64,000 nucleotides of DNA from assembly GCF_907165205.1 (NCBI RefSeq), contig NC_058189.1, forward strand, positions 57,252,270-57,316,269, given 5' to 3'. Positions 45,363-56,701 of the stretch are shown piece by piece. The translations under genes were made by a program, and so were the position numbers. A model generated the notes under the pieces. That model saw only the letters and a program-made list of their open reading frames with translations, made no database searches and was not told where the DNA came from. Positions within the stretch are counted from its first letter, which is position 1; each line of letters begins with the position of its first letter. The stretch is from Coccinella septempunctata (lineage: Eukaryota > Arthropoda > Insecta > Coleoptera > Coccinellidae).

Positions 45363-46816
45363 TCAGGTCGATTCTGTTCGCATCTTGTTATAACATTGCT
45401 AAATCTACAACATTGTTATAATTATAAAATATAGCAATATGACTGAGCGAACGAATATTCTGTTTCACCGTTTTACGCTAGATTGGTTATGAGTTTTGGC
45501 CATAGCAATATTGTTGAAAAATAATCGAATGTTTGAGCTGACAACACTGTTTTGAAGGGTAAGATTCTCATTTCATAGAAAAGAACATTTAATTCTATAA
45601 TTGTTCTATGGAAAAGAAGAATAAGTTGTGTTTAATCAAAGAGTATCATCAATTGATACTCTTTGGTTTAATGTTTTATTCGGTATTTGGATTGTGAGTT
45701 TTTGGTTGAACTGTGCTACATGTCTGGAAATGAAAAAACAACAAAAAATCAGATGGAATTGACTTGATAATCAATCTCCTAGAAATTCTCTATGGATTTT
45801 CACCCACTTGTAGGTAAAAAGGAACTGTATTTTTTCTGGTCGGTTCCTCAATCAATCCATTCAACTCTTTCCTTATTCAAGCGAAACAGTTCCAGATACT
45901 TTTCATCAGGCAATTCAAATGAATTACTGGTGTCCCTAATATATCGAGAATGCAGACTCATATTTTCGCTATAAATGAAAAGTTCAAGTGAAGGTTTCCA
46001 AAAAGTTACTAAAACGAAGCATGTTTATAATTACTCGCCTATTTTCTGAATTTCTAACGCTTGGAAGAAATGTAAAAACAAGAGATTCACTGCCATTTTC
46101 AACTTTGTTATGAAATAGCAAGTACTTAAATGATGTTGCTGATATAGCAAACTGAAATAACAAGATCTTCTAGAAATTGACAGATCATATTGCTCAAAAT
46201 CAATGATTAGAATACCAGTTTTTCAAACTTTGCTGTGATAGCAATATGTTTTCTATAACCATATTACTATTTCCAAACAGAATCGACCTGAATAACTTGC
46301 CTATTTTCTAAATTTCTAACGCTTGGAAGAAATGTAAAAACAAGAGATTCACTGCCATTTTCAACTTTGTTATGAAATAGCAAGTACTTAAATGATGTTG
46401 CTGATATAGCAAACTGAAATAACAAGATCTTCTAGAAATTGACAGATCATATTGCTCAAAATCAATGATTAGAATACCAGTTTTTCAAACTTTGCTGTGA
46501 TAGCAATATGTTTTCTATAACCATATTACTATTTCCAAACAGAATCGACCTGAATAACTTGCCTATTTTCTAAATTTCTAACGCTTGGAAGAAATGTAAA
46601 AACAAGAGATTCACTGCCATTTCCAACTTTTTTTATGAAATAGCAAGTACTTAAATGATATTGCTGATATAGCAAACTGAAATAACAAGATCTTCTAGAA
46701 ATTGACAGATCATATTGCTCAAAATCAATGATAAGAATACCAGTTTTTCAAACTTTGCTGTGATAGCAATATCTTTTCTATAACCATATTACTATTTCCA
46801 AACAGAATCGACCTGA
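45363..46816. mobile_element. MITE with internal tandem array
   Basis: The inverted ends TCAGGTCGATTCTG (45363) and CAGAATCGACCTGA (46816) bound 1.45 kb without a coding frame. The right half consists of three 262-bp tandem units, each ending in the same CAGAATCGACCTGA terminus, so the end itself has been amplified. Confidence 0.7.
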
Positions 46817-46819
46817 TTG
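46034..46819. repeat. 3 x 262-bp tandem repeat
   Basis: Units begin at 46034, 46296 and 46558 (CTTGCCTATTTTCTAAATTT) and end in AACAGAATCGACCTGA. They differ at only a handful of positions. The period is exactly 262 between the first three unit starts. The copies are so alike that the array is young or homogenised. Confidence 0.9.
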
Positions 46820-47957
46820 TCTATTAAACGCTTCATTTTGACCTGTTCTACCTTCAGCTCTCTCTAAGGAACACCCTGTGTATGATAGACCCTTTAGATT
46901 TATTGGATTACAGTTACTCCAAGAACACTTCAGGCTCCACTACTCCAACGTGCTCTTACTCAAATCATCGACCAACTGTCAATCAATAATCTTTTATTGA
47001 ATCAATTTCCATCGCTCCTTCCCCGACCTCAATCAGAGCTAATACATGTTCGATTTTACTCACCCCTTCAGATGTTTAATTAGGCTATCACAGTTCCCTC
47101 TGGAACAGACAAGGTATATAAATCCCTAAGTTCTCGTTTCACAAACACCCGCCCATATATTTCCAGAAGGCTGAGATCCTAATGCCGAAATAAGCAAGCC
47201 CAAATTAATTTACAATTCTAACTTTAGAAATAATAAAGCAAAAGGAAACTTCCGGCTGCCGGAATGGTGCAGCAGAAATACCGACATTTTAGAAACTCGA
47301 AATATTTAATGCACTTGGGAGGAGAGCTAAATTTGAACTTGTCTATATGAACAGGAATGCTTGGAAAGATATACCGTATGATGACAAAGAAGATGAAGTA
47401 GAGCTTCGAAAATGCTTTGTGATGCAAGATCAAGAGAATTATATCCATGTCGTATGTACCTGTTCCACCCTTATTGAGATGAAAGATTTCACATTGTATT
47501 CATCATAAATGTAGAATTTGGATTCAGGTTCTCAAAACCATTAATTTTATCGATATGAATAATGAAATTCAAGAAAAAAGTCCCGTCAACCATATGCTTA
47601 AAATTTTTGAGGTAATGGCTATAAAGTCTATTTTCAAATATTTCTTGGTAAATTTTGTATAAATGACAGTCTGAAAAGCTTCTTGAACTCGAATTAGCAT
47701 TGCTTCAAAAAACTGTATCCACTTCATGAAATAAGTGTCTTCAAAATGTTTTTCTATTTTAAATTTGTGTTTATGTTTTCTTTAGAATTCTCCTGACGCT
47801 AAAACAACGTGATCCTAGATCTTTTCAGAGTCATTTAGAGTGATTTCTGGGTTCGAATGAAAATACTACAAAAACGGTAATTTTGTTATTTTCGTCATTC
47901 ATAACATTTCTCTGTCACCTGACCGCTTCTTTAGAAAAACCAAAATGTCTCATGTTA
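46820..47957. other. Unassigned DNA
   Basis: Non-coding, with one GAACACCCTGTGTATGATAG motif (about 46870) resembling a MITE end. No other signals. Confidence 0.35.
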
Positions 47958-48047
47958 CGAGGATATATTTAAAAATTCTTAGTCTACTATAGAATCAAAC
48001 AAAATTTCAATGTCAAAATATTTTGTTACTCAACATATTCTCCTCTA

Positions 48048-48240
48048 AAGCCCGTTTGCAACAGCCGAGAATTCTCTAGAAAATTTACTCGAGATTTCAT
48101 GCGCCGTGAATTCTTTACCGTTACATACGCACTTTTGGTAGAATTCTCTGTTCAGTTGCATACAAAATAATCTCTGGCTTATTCTTACCAAAATTTGTTA
48201 GAGAATTCTCCAGAGAATTCTCGGCTGTTACAAACGGGCT
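48048..48240. mobile_element. 193-bp palindromic MITE inside mariner
   Basis: AAGCCCGTTTGCAACAGCCG at the left and its complement (CGGCTGTTACAAACGGGCT) at the right, continuing as GAGAATTCTCT-type repeats, interrupt the mariner between CATATTCTCCTC and TTGGATA. The same mariner site is uninterrupted at about 32950-32965. TA flanks both ends. Confidence 0.85.
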
Positions 48241-48428
48241 TAGTTGGATATATTTATCAGAGCAAACCTGCAACGTCTCTAGACCTTTCAAAAAAATGTT
48301 TCTTCTTGCTCTGCAAACTAGACCTCCACAGCTTCTATTATCTCCTCGTTGGAAGAAAATTTACGACCTTTTGAACTTTTTTTCAGTTGAGTAAAGAGAT
48401 GATAGTCGGATGTAGCCAAATCTGGTGA

Positions 48429-49173
48429 CTAAGAGGGGTGTTCTAGTAATTCAACCCCTAAATCAAAAATTTTTTGCATGCCAACATGAGATTTGTGTGC
48501 GTTGTCCTGCAAAAACAAAACCCCTTTGGATAGCTTTCCGCGTCTTTTCCCTTTAATTTTTTTCCATAGAGTGGTCAGTAAAGTCGAATAGTAATCTCCG
48601 GTTATTGTTCTACCCTTATCCAAATAATCAATCATGATTACTACATGGCAATCCCAAAAAACTGAAGCAAGAACTTTTCCAGCAAATTTTTGGACACGAA
48701 ACTTCTTAGGTCTTGGAGAACCAGAGTGCCGCCATTCCATCGATTGTTGCTCTGTTTCTGGATCGTAGAAATATACGCAAGTCTCATCCATAGTAACAAT
48801 TCGGTTTAAGAAGTCTACATCGTTTTCAAATCGAGCACAGATCGAACGCGATGCTTCTACCCTTGCACGCTTTTGGTCAACATTCAAACAGTTGGGGATC
48901 CATTTTGCGGCAATTTTTTTCATATCCAAATTGACGTGAACTATATGATGAACGCGTTCGTATGAAATATTCAGTGCTTCAGATATCCGTTTTAGCCCAA
49001 TTTGACGGTCTGATAAAATCATGAACAGCATCGATATTTTCGGGGACTGCCACAGAAACTGGCCTTCCCGATCGGTCATCATCTTCAAAGGAAAATTTAT
49101 CTTTTTTGAAGCTTGCAGTCCAATGCTTCAGGGTCGCATACGAAGGACATTGATCACCAAGGGTATTAAGCAT
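48429..49173 (-). pseudogene. Mariner transposase, frameshifted
   Basis: Two overlapping frames (49173-48979 and 49088-48429) carry the DNA-binding part and most of the catalytic domain: VTMDETCVYF (first Asp; usual Trp is Cys), FWDCHVVIMIDYLDKGRTIT, and LQDNAHKSH (second Asp; two residues deleted). A five-base loss within a CATGA direct repeat near 49015 breaks the frame, and a TAT-to-TAG change replaces the Tyr before the SPDLA region. Inactive. Confidence 0.85.
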
Positions 49174-49424
49174 ATCTTCGTGAATCTGCTTAATCCTGTC
49201 AAATGCAGGAACTTAAAGATGGCTTGATACTCCAATTTTTCTATTTTCACAATTTCGGTGGCCATATAATTTCTTTTAATTTATTACGTAACTCTAGTTT
49301 ACTTTTTTGACCTCAAACTTCACACTGACACTTCTAATGAGTTATTTTTCGTTGCTATGGCAACGCAATATTTTTTTTATGCATGGAACTGGTCTAGGCT
49401 AACTAGATATCATACATCTTCGTA

Positions 49425-50165
49425 TTTACTGTTCTATTGATGGTGTCTTTTGTTGATCGAGTTCGGTCAGGAAATCTCTTAATGAAGAGTTCAATTGATC
49501 TATCAATAACTCGATTACACTCGCTATGAATAAGAATGATAATAACGTAATCTGCTTTAGTGAAATCAACCATCTTTTCGAAATTCTAATTAATAAACGG
49601 TAACTGAATGAAAATAAATTCCACAATGTGAATTCCTGAGTTTACCCATTTATTGAATTATTTGACATTTTGGCAAAAAGATAAATATTACTTAAGAACT
49701 GAATGCGTTACTCACCTTAGAAACATGTTATTGCTTGAATATCTCGAAAATTGTCAATTTTATACTCAAGGTTGATGCTTTTTTTTTGTTTTCAGGAGTT
49801 CAATGATAATTCAACGAAAAATAATATGTAGTTCTTAAAAATTTCATCTACCGTTGAAGGGAAAATATCTATGATAATCTTTGTGATCATCCCAAAATGG
49901 GCAATATCTGTCTAACATTTCAAATTTCTGTAGAGTTCATGATCGAAATCACTTCCAAATTCGATGGGGAATTAAAAAATTTGATAATTTTTTTAGGCAT
50001 GCCAATTGAAAAAACGTAGTTGATAGATACTGAATGACAAAATCTGGAAAATATTTCAGATTTTCTCGTCATATCCATACCGGATAACACATTGAAACAG
50101 AATTTCATGAATGTGGTGGGAGAGGTTTAAAAAAATGACCCTGCATATTCATGTACCTATATATT
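49425..50165. other. 3' flank of the LRR gene
   Basis: AT-rich, no gene seen. The only canonical poly(A) signal noticed for the LRR gene is AATAAA on the minus strand at 49649-49654, about 510 bases past its stop; it is weakly supported. Confidence 0.35.
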
Positions 50166-51116
50166 TCAATCACCTCCAGACTCACAATACTTATTGAAAT
50201 TCTGATATATACATACATTTTTATCTCGTTGGTATTTGGATATCCCTCCAAAACAAACACAACTAATTGGATTGTATTTGATTGAGGTACATTGGGCTCT
50301 GAAGATATTCTCCAATCTTTCCGGCAAACATTCGATTTTATTCTTGCTAATGTCGAAGTAAGTGGCATCCGTATACTTCATTATATTCTCTTCAACTTCC
50401 TTAATCTCGTTCGAGGAAAAGTACAAATAACTAACCTTTGGTAAATCGAGAAAAATCTCATTCGGAAGAACCTTCAAACGGTTGTTCCTCATGTTGATTT
50501 TGTGGACGTTCTTACCGTGTATCTTCCCGAATTTGAAAGAAGCATTAGGCAGTTTCTCAATGAGGTTATAAGAGGCATCCAGATGGAGCAGAGAGGACCC
50601 GTTGAACCAGTCGGCCTCCCAATTTTTCAAACGGTTATGAGACAGATTAATCTCCCTCAGATTCGTCATGTTTGCGAAGGCTTCTTTGTGGATGTATTCA
50701 ATCAAATTATGCGCCAGAGTGATCGAGATTACTCCGCTCATATTCGTGAATACGCCATATTCAATTCTTCTGATTTTATTCTCGTTCAGGGACAGCGAAA
50801 CGTAGGATAAATTCCTGAATGCTCCTGGTCGTATTATTGAGATGTTGCTTTTCACCAGCCATATCTCTTGAATTCCGCTGAAATCCGTCAGAAATCCCTT
50901 TTGCAGTTCGCCAAGATTGTTATTCGAGATCTCGAGGAGCAGATATTTTCCATCTGTTACATTTTTCCTTATGTCATTAATGGAAACCTTCTCCGAGCAC
51001 AATTTGTTGTTGGTGGATTTGTATAGGCACACACTCAAGTTTTGTTTTTCTTCATTTTCGCACTTCACCAGGATCAACGTCGAAAGTAGAACACAAACAA
51101 GATATTCGATATCCAT
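50166..51116 (-). CDS. Secreted leucine-rich-repeat protein, single exon
   Basis: An intact 316-residue frame in a region otherwise full of broken elements. Residues 1-19 are a signal peptide (VCVLLSTLILVKC). Residues about 58-275 hold about nine LRRs of the extracellular type (LREINLSHNRLKNWEADWF, VHKINMRNNRLKVLPNEIF, ATYFDISKNKIECLPERL), flanked by Cys-containing caps; the C-terminal cap has the ISCVCFGG...C...C pattern of an LRRCT-like domain. About ten N-glycosylation sequons (NVT, NIS, NMS, NMT, NGS, NAS) fit secretion. No transmembrane helix or GPI signal is seen at the C-terminus, so it is probably soluble and extracellular, binding an unknown ligand. A TATA box at 51194-51203 and an initiator-like TCAG at 51164-51167 support this start and strand. 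No introns are needed. Function is unknown. Confidence 0.85.
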   Translation of the reverse strand: MDIEYLVCVLLSTLILVKCENEEKQNLSVCLYKSTNNKLCSEKVSINDIRKNVTDGKYLLLEISNNNLGELQKGFLTDFSGIQEIWLVKSNISIIRPGAFRNLSYVSLSLNENKIRRIEYGVFTNMSGVISITLAHNLIEYIHKEAFANMTNLREINLSHNRLKNWEADWFNGSSLLHLDASYNLIEKLPNASFKFGKIHGKNVHKINMRNNRLKVLPNEIFLDLPKVSYLYFSSNEIKEVEENIMKYTDATYFDISKNKIECLPERLENIFRAQCTSIKYNPISCVCFGGISKYQRDKNVCIYQNFNKYCESGGD

Positions 51117-51163
51117 TATGTATGTGCAGTGCGATTAAGTATTTTGTTTGGATTATTGTTTAT

Positions 51164-51203
51164 CTGAGATGTTTGACCTTGATTCTTATGGGCTATATTT
51201 ATA
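51164..51203 (-). promoter_or_regulatory. Core promoter of the LRR gene
   Basis: On the minus strand, TATAAATATA (51203-51194) is followed about 30 bases later by TCTCAGATA, with the initiator-like TCAG at 51167-51164. The spacing matches arthropod TATA-Inr promoters. It gives a 5' UTR of about 50 bases to the ATG at 51116. Confidence 0.6.
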
Positions 51204-52257
51204 ATAATGCATTCAATTGGGGAATTAACACACTGTTGATTATTTGTATGTTAAAATGCAAATGAATTGATTGTCCCTTGAGACTTATCATCGTCATAAG
51301 AAAGATTTTTTGCTTGATGTAGGAGCACAATGATATGCAATTTTCTTACAATTTTTGGAACAAGAAATGTGGATAAAATGCCACATTCTTTTGAAGTTGC
51401 TTAAGCTTTTGAACTTTGGCTTGGAAGAGTAAATTATCAGAATGAATTATTGACCTTTGTTCAATTCAAGCCAGATTGTGAAACATGGGTTTTTGAATAA
51501 TTTCGAAATTTTATCGATCTTCTGAAAACTTTTAAAAGAGCCATTATAAAATTTGATGGAATTACCTTCCCTGCATAACCCGCTCTAATCCTTTATTTGT
51601 TGAAAAGAACACGACAAAGTTTTTTGAAACAAACATTTCGAACGTAGTTTCCACAAGCTGTCAGATAATATCAAATCCGCATCAACACTGCGGAGTTTGT
51701 GTCCGAATCCTCAACTTTGCCATAAATCAGGTCAACAGCGAGGTGTAACTACCCATCCCCTTACTATCTATCCAAAACTCCGGAGATGAACTTCAAGATG
51801 AGATACAACCGAGTGAAGTTCTTCAACTCGATAAAATAACTTTTTCAACGGATGAGATTTCATTTAGGTCTTCACTTCAGCGAGTTTCGTACACTTTGTT
51901 CGGTTTTATATCGTATGAATGAAGTATGTTGTTGATTTAGTGTGGACGAAGACATAGAGTGTCCCAAATAAACACGCCAAATTAATTTACAAACTGAAAG
52001 TTATTATTGATCAAAAATTTCTGTAGGTAAATAATATGAAGCGATTCTAATACCACTTTGAACGACTCGCAATGAATTTAATGTCATTTTTATTTTGGTG
52101 TCAAATCTATTTTTTATCTTTTTATCTGTTGTCTTTATATACCAATGTCTATATGTATATATTTTTCTTTTGTGGAATTGTTTCATTTTACTTCATATTT
52201 TTTTGAATATTCATAATTTATATTGTCTATATAATATGACTTGTCTTATGTAGTTAT
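51204..52257. other. Upstream region of the LRR gene
   Basis: Non-coding DNA without a repeat partner in the window. 51580-51900 has more balanced base composition than neighbouring DNA. No gene was recognised. Confidence 0.35.
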
Positions 52258-53110
52258 ATACACTAGCGTGTCAGATTAATGTAAGGGGAGATACCTTGGA
52301 CCCTGTAGGTACCTCTGCCAAAAATTAAACCTGTATATAGGGAGAATTGTCTTGGATCTAGGACAGCCTGTCAGAATAGTAAAAAAACGATCATTGTACC
52401 TACTCAACCGTGTCAGATTAGGAATATGTGGTTAATTACATGTTGAAAAGTTTATTTCCTCTTAATATGACAATTCAAGAATGACGAACATGTGTGGGAG
52501 GGCGCCAAACTTGCGAAAAAAACGTCACGTGTACATTCTCGGGCGCGGTGGCTTCTTTTCTTATTTTAAAGCTCACGTCTCAATGATAAAGGAAAAAATA
52601 TAATCTAACAGTTTCAGCAAGCCGAAAAATTGGCCGTAAAGTCCACAAAAATCAGTTTCTCAATTATCTCCACTTCTGGGCTGCAAATTGTTTGTTCATT
52701 CATTATTAAAGTTGTAGAGCATAAAATTTTCTACAAATTTTGCCCGAAACAATTTTTCCTACGTTTGAACGTTTTTTGAGATATATGGCGATGAATGTAT
52801 ATTAGACTGGGAGTCTACACTGACCTTGGCCTTTCGTATGTGTGGCTAAGTTTCTCGCCCTTATCACCCTCTAGCTCGAAAACGGTAAAGGGTATGAAAA
52901 ATTTCCTCAGACAAAAGTTATATGGAATTTTATTATCTACAACTTTTATAATGAATACAGAATCATTGGACATACATCAAAAGCGATATTTAAAAAAAAA
53001 ATGCCTTTTTACCATTTTCAAACTGTCAGATTGAGAAACCCCCCTCCTGATTAGTGTCAGATTAATGGGTCTGCAACACCGAGATTAATCTGATACGCTC
53101 GAGTGTGTAC
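52258..53110. mobile_element. CTCGAG-motif element, copy 2
   Basis: Matches 37945-38760 over about 800 bases (CTTGGACCCTGTAG, GTGTGGGAGGGCGC, GGCGATGAATGT, TTCAAACTGTCAGATT). It is bounded by inverted copies of the motif: CACTAGCGTGTCAGATTAAT at 52261-52280 and its inverted form ending CTCGAGTGTGTAC at 53110, with a further copy at 52396-52421. It shows the empty state of the site where the RTE sits in the 34.6-kb copy. Confidence 0.7.
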
Positions 53111-54440
53111 AGGGTGGGCAAAATTTGATGTTTTAGCACTAAAGCTTTAAAACCAGATAAGAAAGACAAAATTTGATACCCCATTCTCGTTCTCTATTTC
53201 TGAGAAACTAACAACAGAAGTAGTAATTTTTGGCCACCTTCTTTTGTTTTCGAGTTATAAGTGAAAATTGAAAAAATGGCGATATCGAAATTAATTTTTA
53301 TTTCCGCTTATAGTGATGATAGAGCTCTAAAATTAAAACATTATACAGGCACTTTTTCACCTACAATCCAGTGGCGTTTTCGCCTTTTTAGGAGGATTTT
53401 TAATTACGAAGCTATGACCCGCCGATTTATAGATCGGCGTCTGATCTATTAAATTAAAAATTTGATTGATTTGGCATTTCCCTTCTATAAAAACCTCGAT
53501 CGGTTCTGGCTATTCATATTTCTCGACACAGGGGAATTTTTCGTCTCTAACAGATGCTCGCGATTTGAATTGCTGAACTATGAGCAATTTTTTTCATCAA
53601 AACTTTTCCTGTATGATTCCACGAGAGCTCGTGAGGAAACAGAAATTGCATACATTAAAACTTTTTCCCCAAAAGGAAACGGCATAAAGCCACATCACGG
53701 AAGCTTAGACAAAGTGGAAAGCATGCGAGTGAAACACACCGACAGCAGGACTTGAAAGTGAAATACCCTACTCTGGCGCCCTTTTCTTAACCCAGTTCTT
53801 GTTGTCAACGTCAACGTCTGACTAAGCCTTCAGTCTTTTATCGAATACAAACTGAGAAGGAATCAATCCGTCACGTGCTTTCTTCGAACGTGCTTATAGA
53901 GCTCAGAACGAGGAAAGAATGTGTGAAATTTGGTACACTTATGAAGTTTTCCTTCAAAATTTTCCACTTTTCTAGATGAGATAATACTTTATTTTAGTCG
54001 AGTGAGTCTGAAAGCATCACCTTGCCTTGGGACAATATACTACATACAGAATGGCAAATAGTTCATCCTGAACTAAATATGGCAATGTAGAAAAATAACG
54101 CAGGGACTATACCGGTTAATTGCAATAAAATTGTGATTTGTCGTCGACCTGAATAAAAAAAAAGACATTTTACGAACTAATTTCCGAACGAAAAGTCTAC
54201 TATTTTTGAAGGCGAGACTTTTCGTCCTGATTCACTTTTCGTACTGATTTACTTCTCGTCCAGCTCTTCATCACTAAGCAATATACATATTAGATCTCGG
54301 GGCGATTGAATCAGTTTTGTGAATACAGAATTTCATGAAAACATAAGTGCCTGTGACAATAACTGTCATTTGATGTTGTCAAATTAATTCTTTACGAAAT
54401 CGGCTAGATTTCACCAGGGAATTAGGTACTTGTTATGAAT
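53104..54440. other. Half foldback and unassigned DNA
   Basis: 53108-53400 is a diverged half of the foldback type seen at 24671-25430 (GTACAGGGTGGGCAAAATTT, CCAGTGGCGT). The remainder (53400-54440) has some frames, such as 53462-53755, that match nothing I know. Confidence 0.4.
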
Positions 54441-54456
54441 ATTAGTGTTCAGTATA

Positions 54457-55770
54457 TGGATTTAAGTAAGGCCTATGGAAAATTATGGGACGCCTTGAAG
54501 TACCTGAAAACTTCTTATCAGTGTGCAAAAGTCTCCATACCAACAACATCGCTAGAATACAGCCTAATGGCTCTACAACCGACCATTTCTTAACCAACTC
54601 TGGAATAAAACAAGGCTGCGTGTTAGCGCCTTTACTGTTCAATATCTTCGCTATAGCTGTCTCGATAATTGCTGACATGAGTAGCCTGTAAGAGGTGTTA
54701 TAAAATTCAGATTTGATGGAGGCCTGTTTAACCTGAAGCGCCTCAGAGCAAAAACCCGTACAAAGTTTGTTACGGAACTTCAATATGCAGACTACAGCGC
54801 ACTTATCGCTAGCAGCTCAGAGGATCTACAGATAATGTTGGAAACCTATAAACATATATACGAAGCTTTAGGCATTAGACTCAATATCGACAAAAGCAAA
54901 ATCCTGGTAAGTCCGCCAGAAAGCCTTCAAACAGATGAGCCTGAAGAATGAAACTCTAGAACAGGTCGAGCAGTTCAAATACTTGGGAAACTCCATGAAT
55001 ACTAGGGCTCACTTGGACACAGAAATACACAACCGTATCAATTCGGCATCGCGGGCATTCTGGAAGCTAAAGGACGGAGTGCTTCAAAATCACGACCTCA
55101 ATCTGAAGACCAAGACAGCTGTTTAAAAAACAGTGGTTCTCCCAACGCTTCTTTACGGAAGCGAAAGCTGGACGCCCGACAGGCGACATATTCAATAGCT
55201 TGAACAAACGCAACAACGTCATCTAAGACAAACAATGCACATCAGATGGTTCCTAAAAGTTTCAAATGCAGAAGTCTTGCTACGCGCGAGTTGTACAACA
55301 ATTGAGACTCAAGTAACGAGGGCCCGACTCAGATGGAGCGGCCACATTCTGAGGATGCAAGACTCAAGACTCCCCAAAATAGCTTTGTATGGCGAATTCA
55401 CAAAGTAAGCTCGGAAGTCAGGAGGCCAGTATAAGCGGTTTAAGAATTGACTGCATCAATCCCTAAAATCAGTTAATGCCAATCATAACTTGGAACAACT
55501 AGCGTTAGACAGATCACAGTGGAGGTCTTTGGTCCACAGTTATAAAGGAGACTCGAGAAGAATACAGCGGCGGCCAGATCTGGTTGGTGACTATCCATGC
55601 CCAGAGTGCGGAAGGATCTGTAGGTCACGGTTGGGTCTCTTCAGTCACAGGAGGGCACACAGTCGCAAGTAGCCCTAAGAAATTATAAGTTTGATCGCAC
55701 CGATAGTTTTGTTTTTAAGTCTTTTTGTAGATTTATTCTCCGTAACGGGATACAGCAATGAATGAATGAA
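54457..55770 (+). mobile_element. 5'-truncated LINE with TGAA-repeat tail, copy 1
   Basis: Exactly bounded: the 12-base target GTGTTCAGTATA occurs at 54445-54456 and again at 55771-55782. The element starts inside the RT motif MDLSKAY and runs through NSGIKQGCVLAPLLFNIF, QYADY (YADD altered; codons 54784-54795) and EQFKYLGNSMNT. It ends in a C-terminal C2H2 finger and an ATGAATGAATGAA tail. Frameshifts split it. Compare the copy at 17133-18199, which still has YADD. TGAA tails are known in L2-type LINEs; the clade is not certain. Confidence 0.85.
55490..55672 (+). pseudogene. LINE ORF2 C-terminus with C2H2 finger
   Basis: A 60-codon frame reads LALDRSQWRSLVHSY and then CPECGRICRSRLGLFSHRRAH, a C-x2-C-x12-H-x3-H zinc finger, ending at the natural stop of the element. 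It is the nucleic-acid-binding tail of the LINE protein and is not independent of the RT upstream. Confidence 0.75.
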
Positions 55771-56029
55771 GTGTTCAGTATAATCAAGAATGGATAGTGA
55801 TAGCGATATGGATAACAGTAACACTTGACCAGAGCTCAGGAAATTGACAATTACGGACACCCAGATGAGGCCATATAGTGGGTAACTTCTTACTTTCATA
55901 AAGGTATGTGAGGTCGACGAAAAAATGTAATGTAATGTAATATGCACCTCAGCAAAAACTGTCTATATTGTCTCGCCTGCTTGCTATCCTCGTCTGCGCC
56001 TCGGCTATCAATTTGCAGGCACGACTGTA

Positions 56030-56698
56030 AGGGTGACCGGCCACCGAATGCGAAGTTGAGCGAAGCTGAGAGTTTTCAATCTTCTAATATATAAAATTCT
56101 CGTGTCATAGTTTTCGTTACCATACTCCTCCGAAACGGCTACACCGATTTTGATGAAATTTTTTGTGCTTATCCGGTATCTATGAGAATCGGCCAACATC
56201 TATTTTTCATCCCCCTAAATGTTAGGGGTAGTCCACCCCTAAATTTTTTTTTGTATTTTTTAGACAAAATTTTTAATTTCTATTTTTTTATGATACAACA
56301 TACAAAAATACATACAATCCTCAATTTTCACCCTTCTACGATCAACCCTTATTTTTTAATAGCCATTTTAGTAATTTAATCATTAGGAAATTATTTATAT
56401 GGCAAAACAACGTTTGCCGGGTCAGCTATCTATGAGAATCGGCCAACATCTATTTTTCATCCCCCTAAATGTTAGGGGTAGTCCACCCCTAAATTTTTTT
56501 TTGTATTTTTTAGACAAAATTTTTAATTTCTATTTTTTTATGATACAACATGGAAATTATTTATATGGCAAAACAACGTTTGCCGGGTCAGCTAGTGCTA
56601 ATATAATCGTCAAGCTACGAATCGAGTGACGTAGCTCATCATTTAGCATTGAAAACGCTGAGCTTCGCTCAACTTCGCATTCGGTGGCCGATCACCCT
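56030..56698. mobile_element. MITE with 50-bp inverted ends, split by a Helitron
   Basis: AGGGTGACCGGCCACCGAAT and the following 30 bases recur in reverse complement at 56649-56698. TA flanks both ends. Without the Helitron the element is about 153 bp. Confidence 0.8.
56080..56595 (+). mobile_element. Non-autonomous Helitron
   Basis: Starts TCTTCTAATATATAAAATTC after an A and ends CGTTTGCCGGGTCAGCTAG before a T, matching Helitron rules: TC start, CTRR end and A/T insertion with no target duplication. AACAACGTTTGCCGGG near the end supplies the 3' hairpin. Strings such as ATAAAATTCTCGTGTC and CTCCTCCGAAACGGCTACAC resemble the short Helitrons widespread in Lepidoptera and other insects (Lep1-like). 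A 3' segment of about 220 bases is present twice in tandem (56182-56420 and 56430-56595), giving mirrored small frames that are not genes. Confidence 0.8.
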
Positions 56699-56701
56699 TA
56701 T

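Larger units (their letters stand above)
47958..49422 (-). mobile_element. Mariner with a nested MITE
   Basis: The minus-strand mariner has termini CGAGGATATATTTAAAAATT (47958) and ATACATCTTCG (ending 49422), flanked by TA at 47956-47957 and 49423-49424. Its length of 1465 bp, compared with 1290 bp for the copy at 31751, is explained mainly by a 193-bp insertion at 48048-48240. Confidence 0.9.

Noticed and set aside
50502..50810. 102-codon + strand frame
   Set aside because: Antisense shadow of the LRR gene.
56182..56629. Two frames sharing a hydrophobic peptide
   Set aside because: They are the duplicated part of a non-autonomous Helitron, not a gene family.
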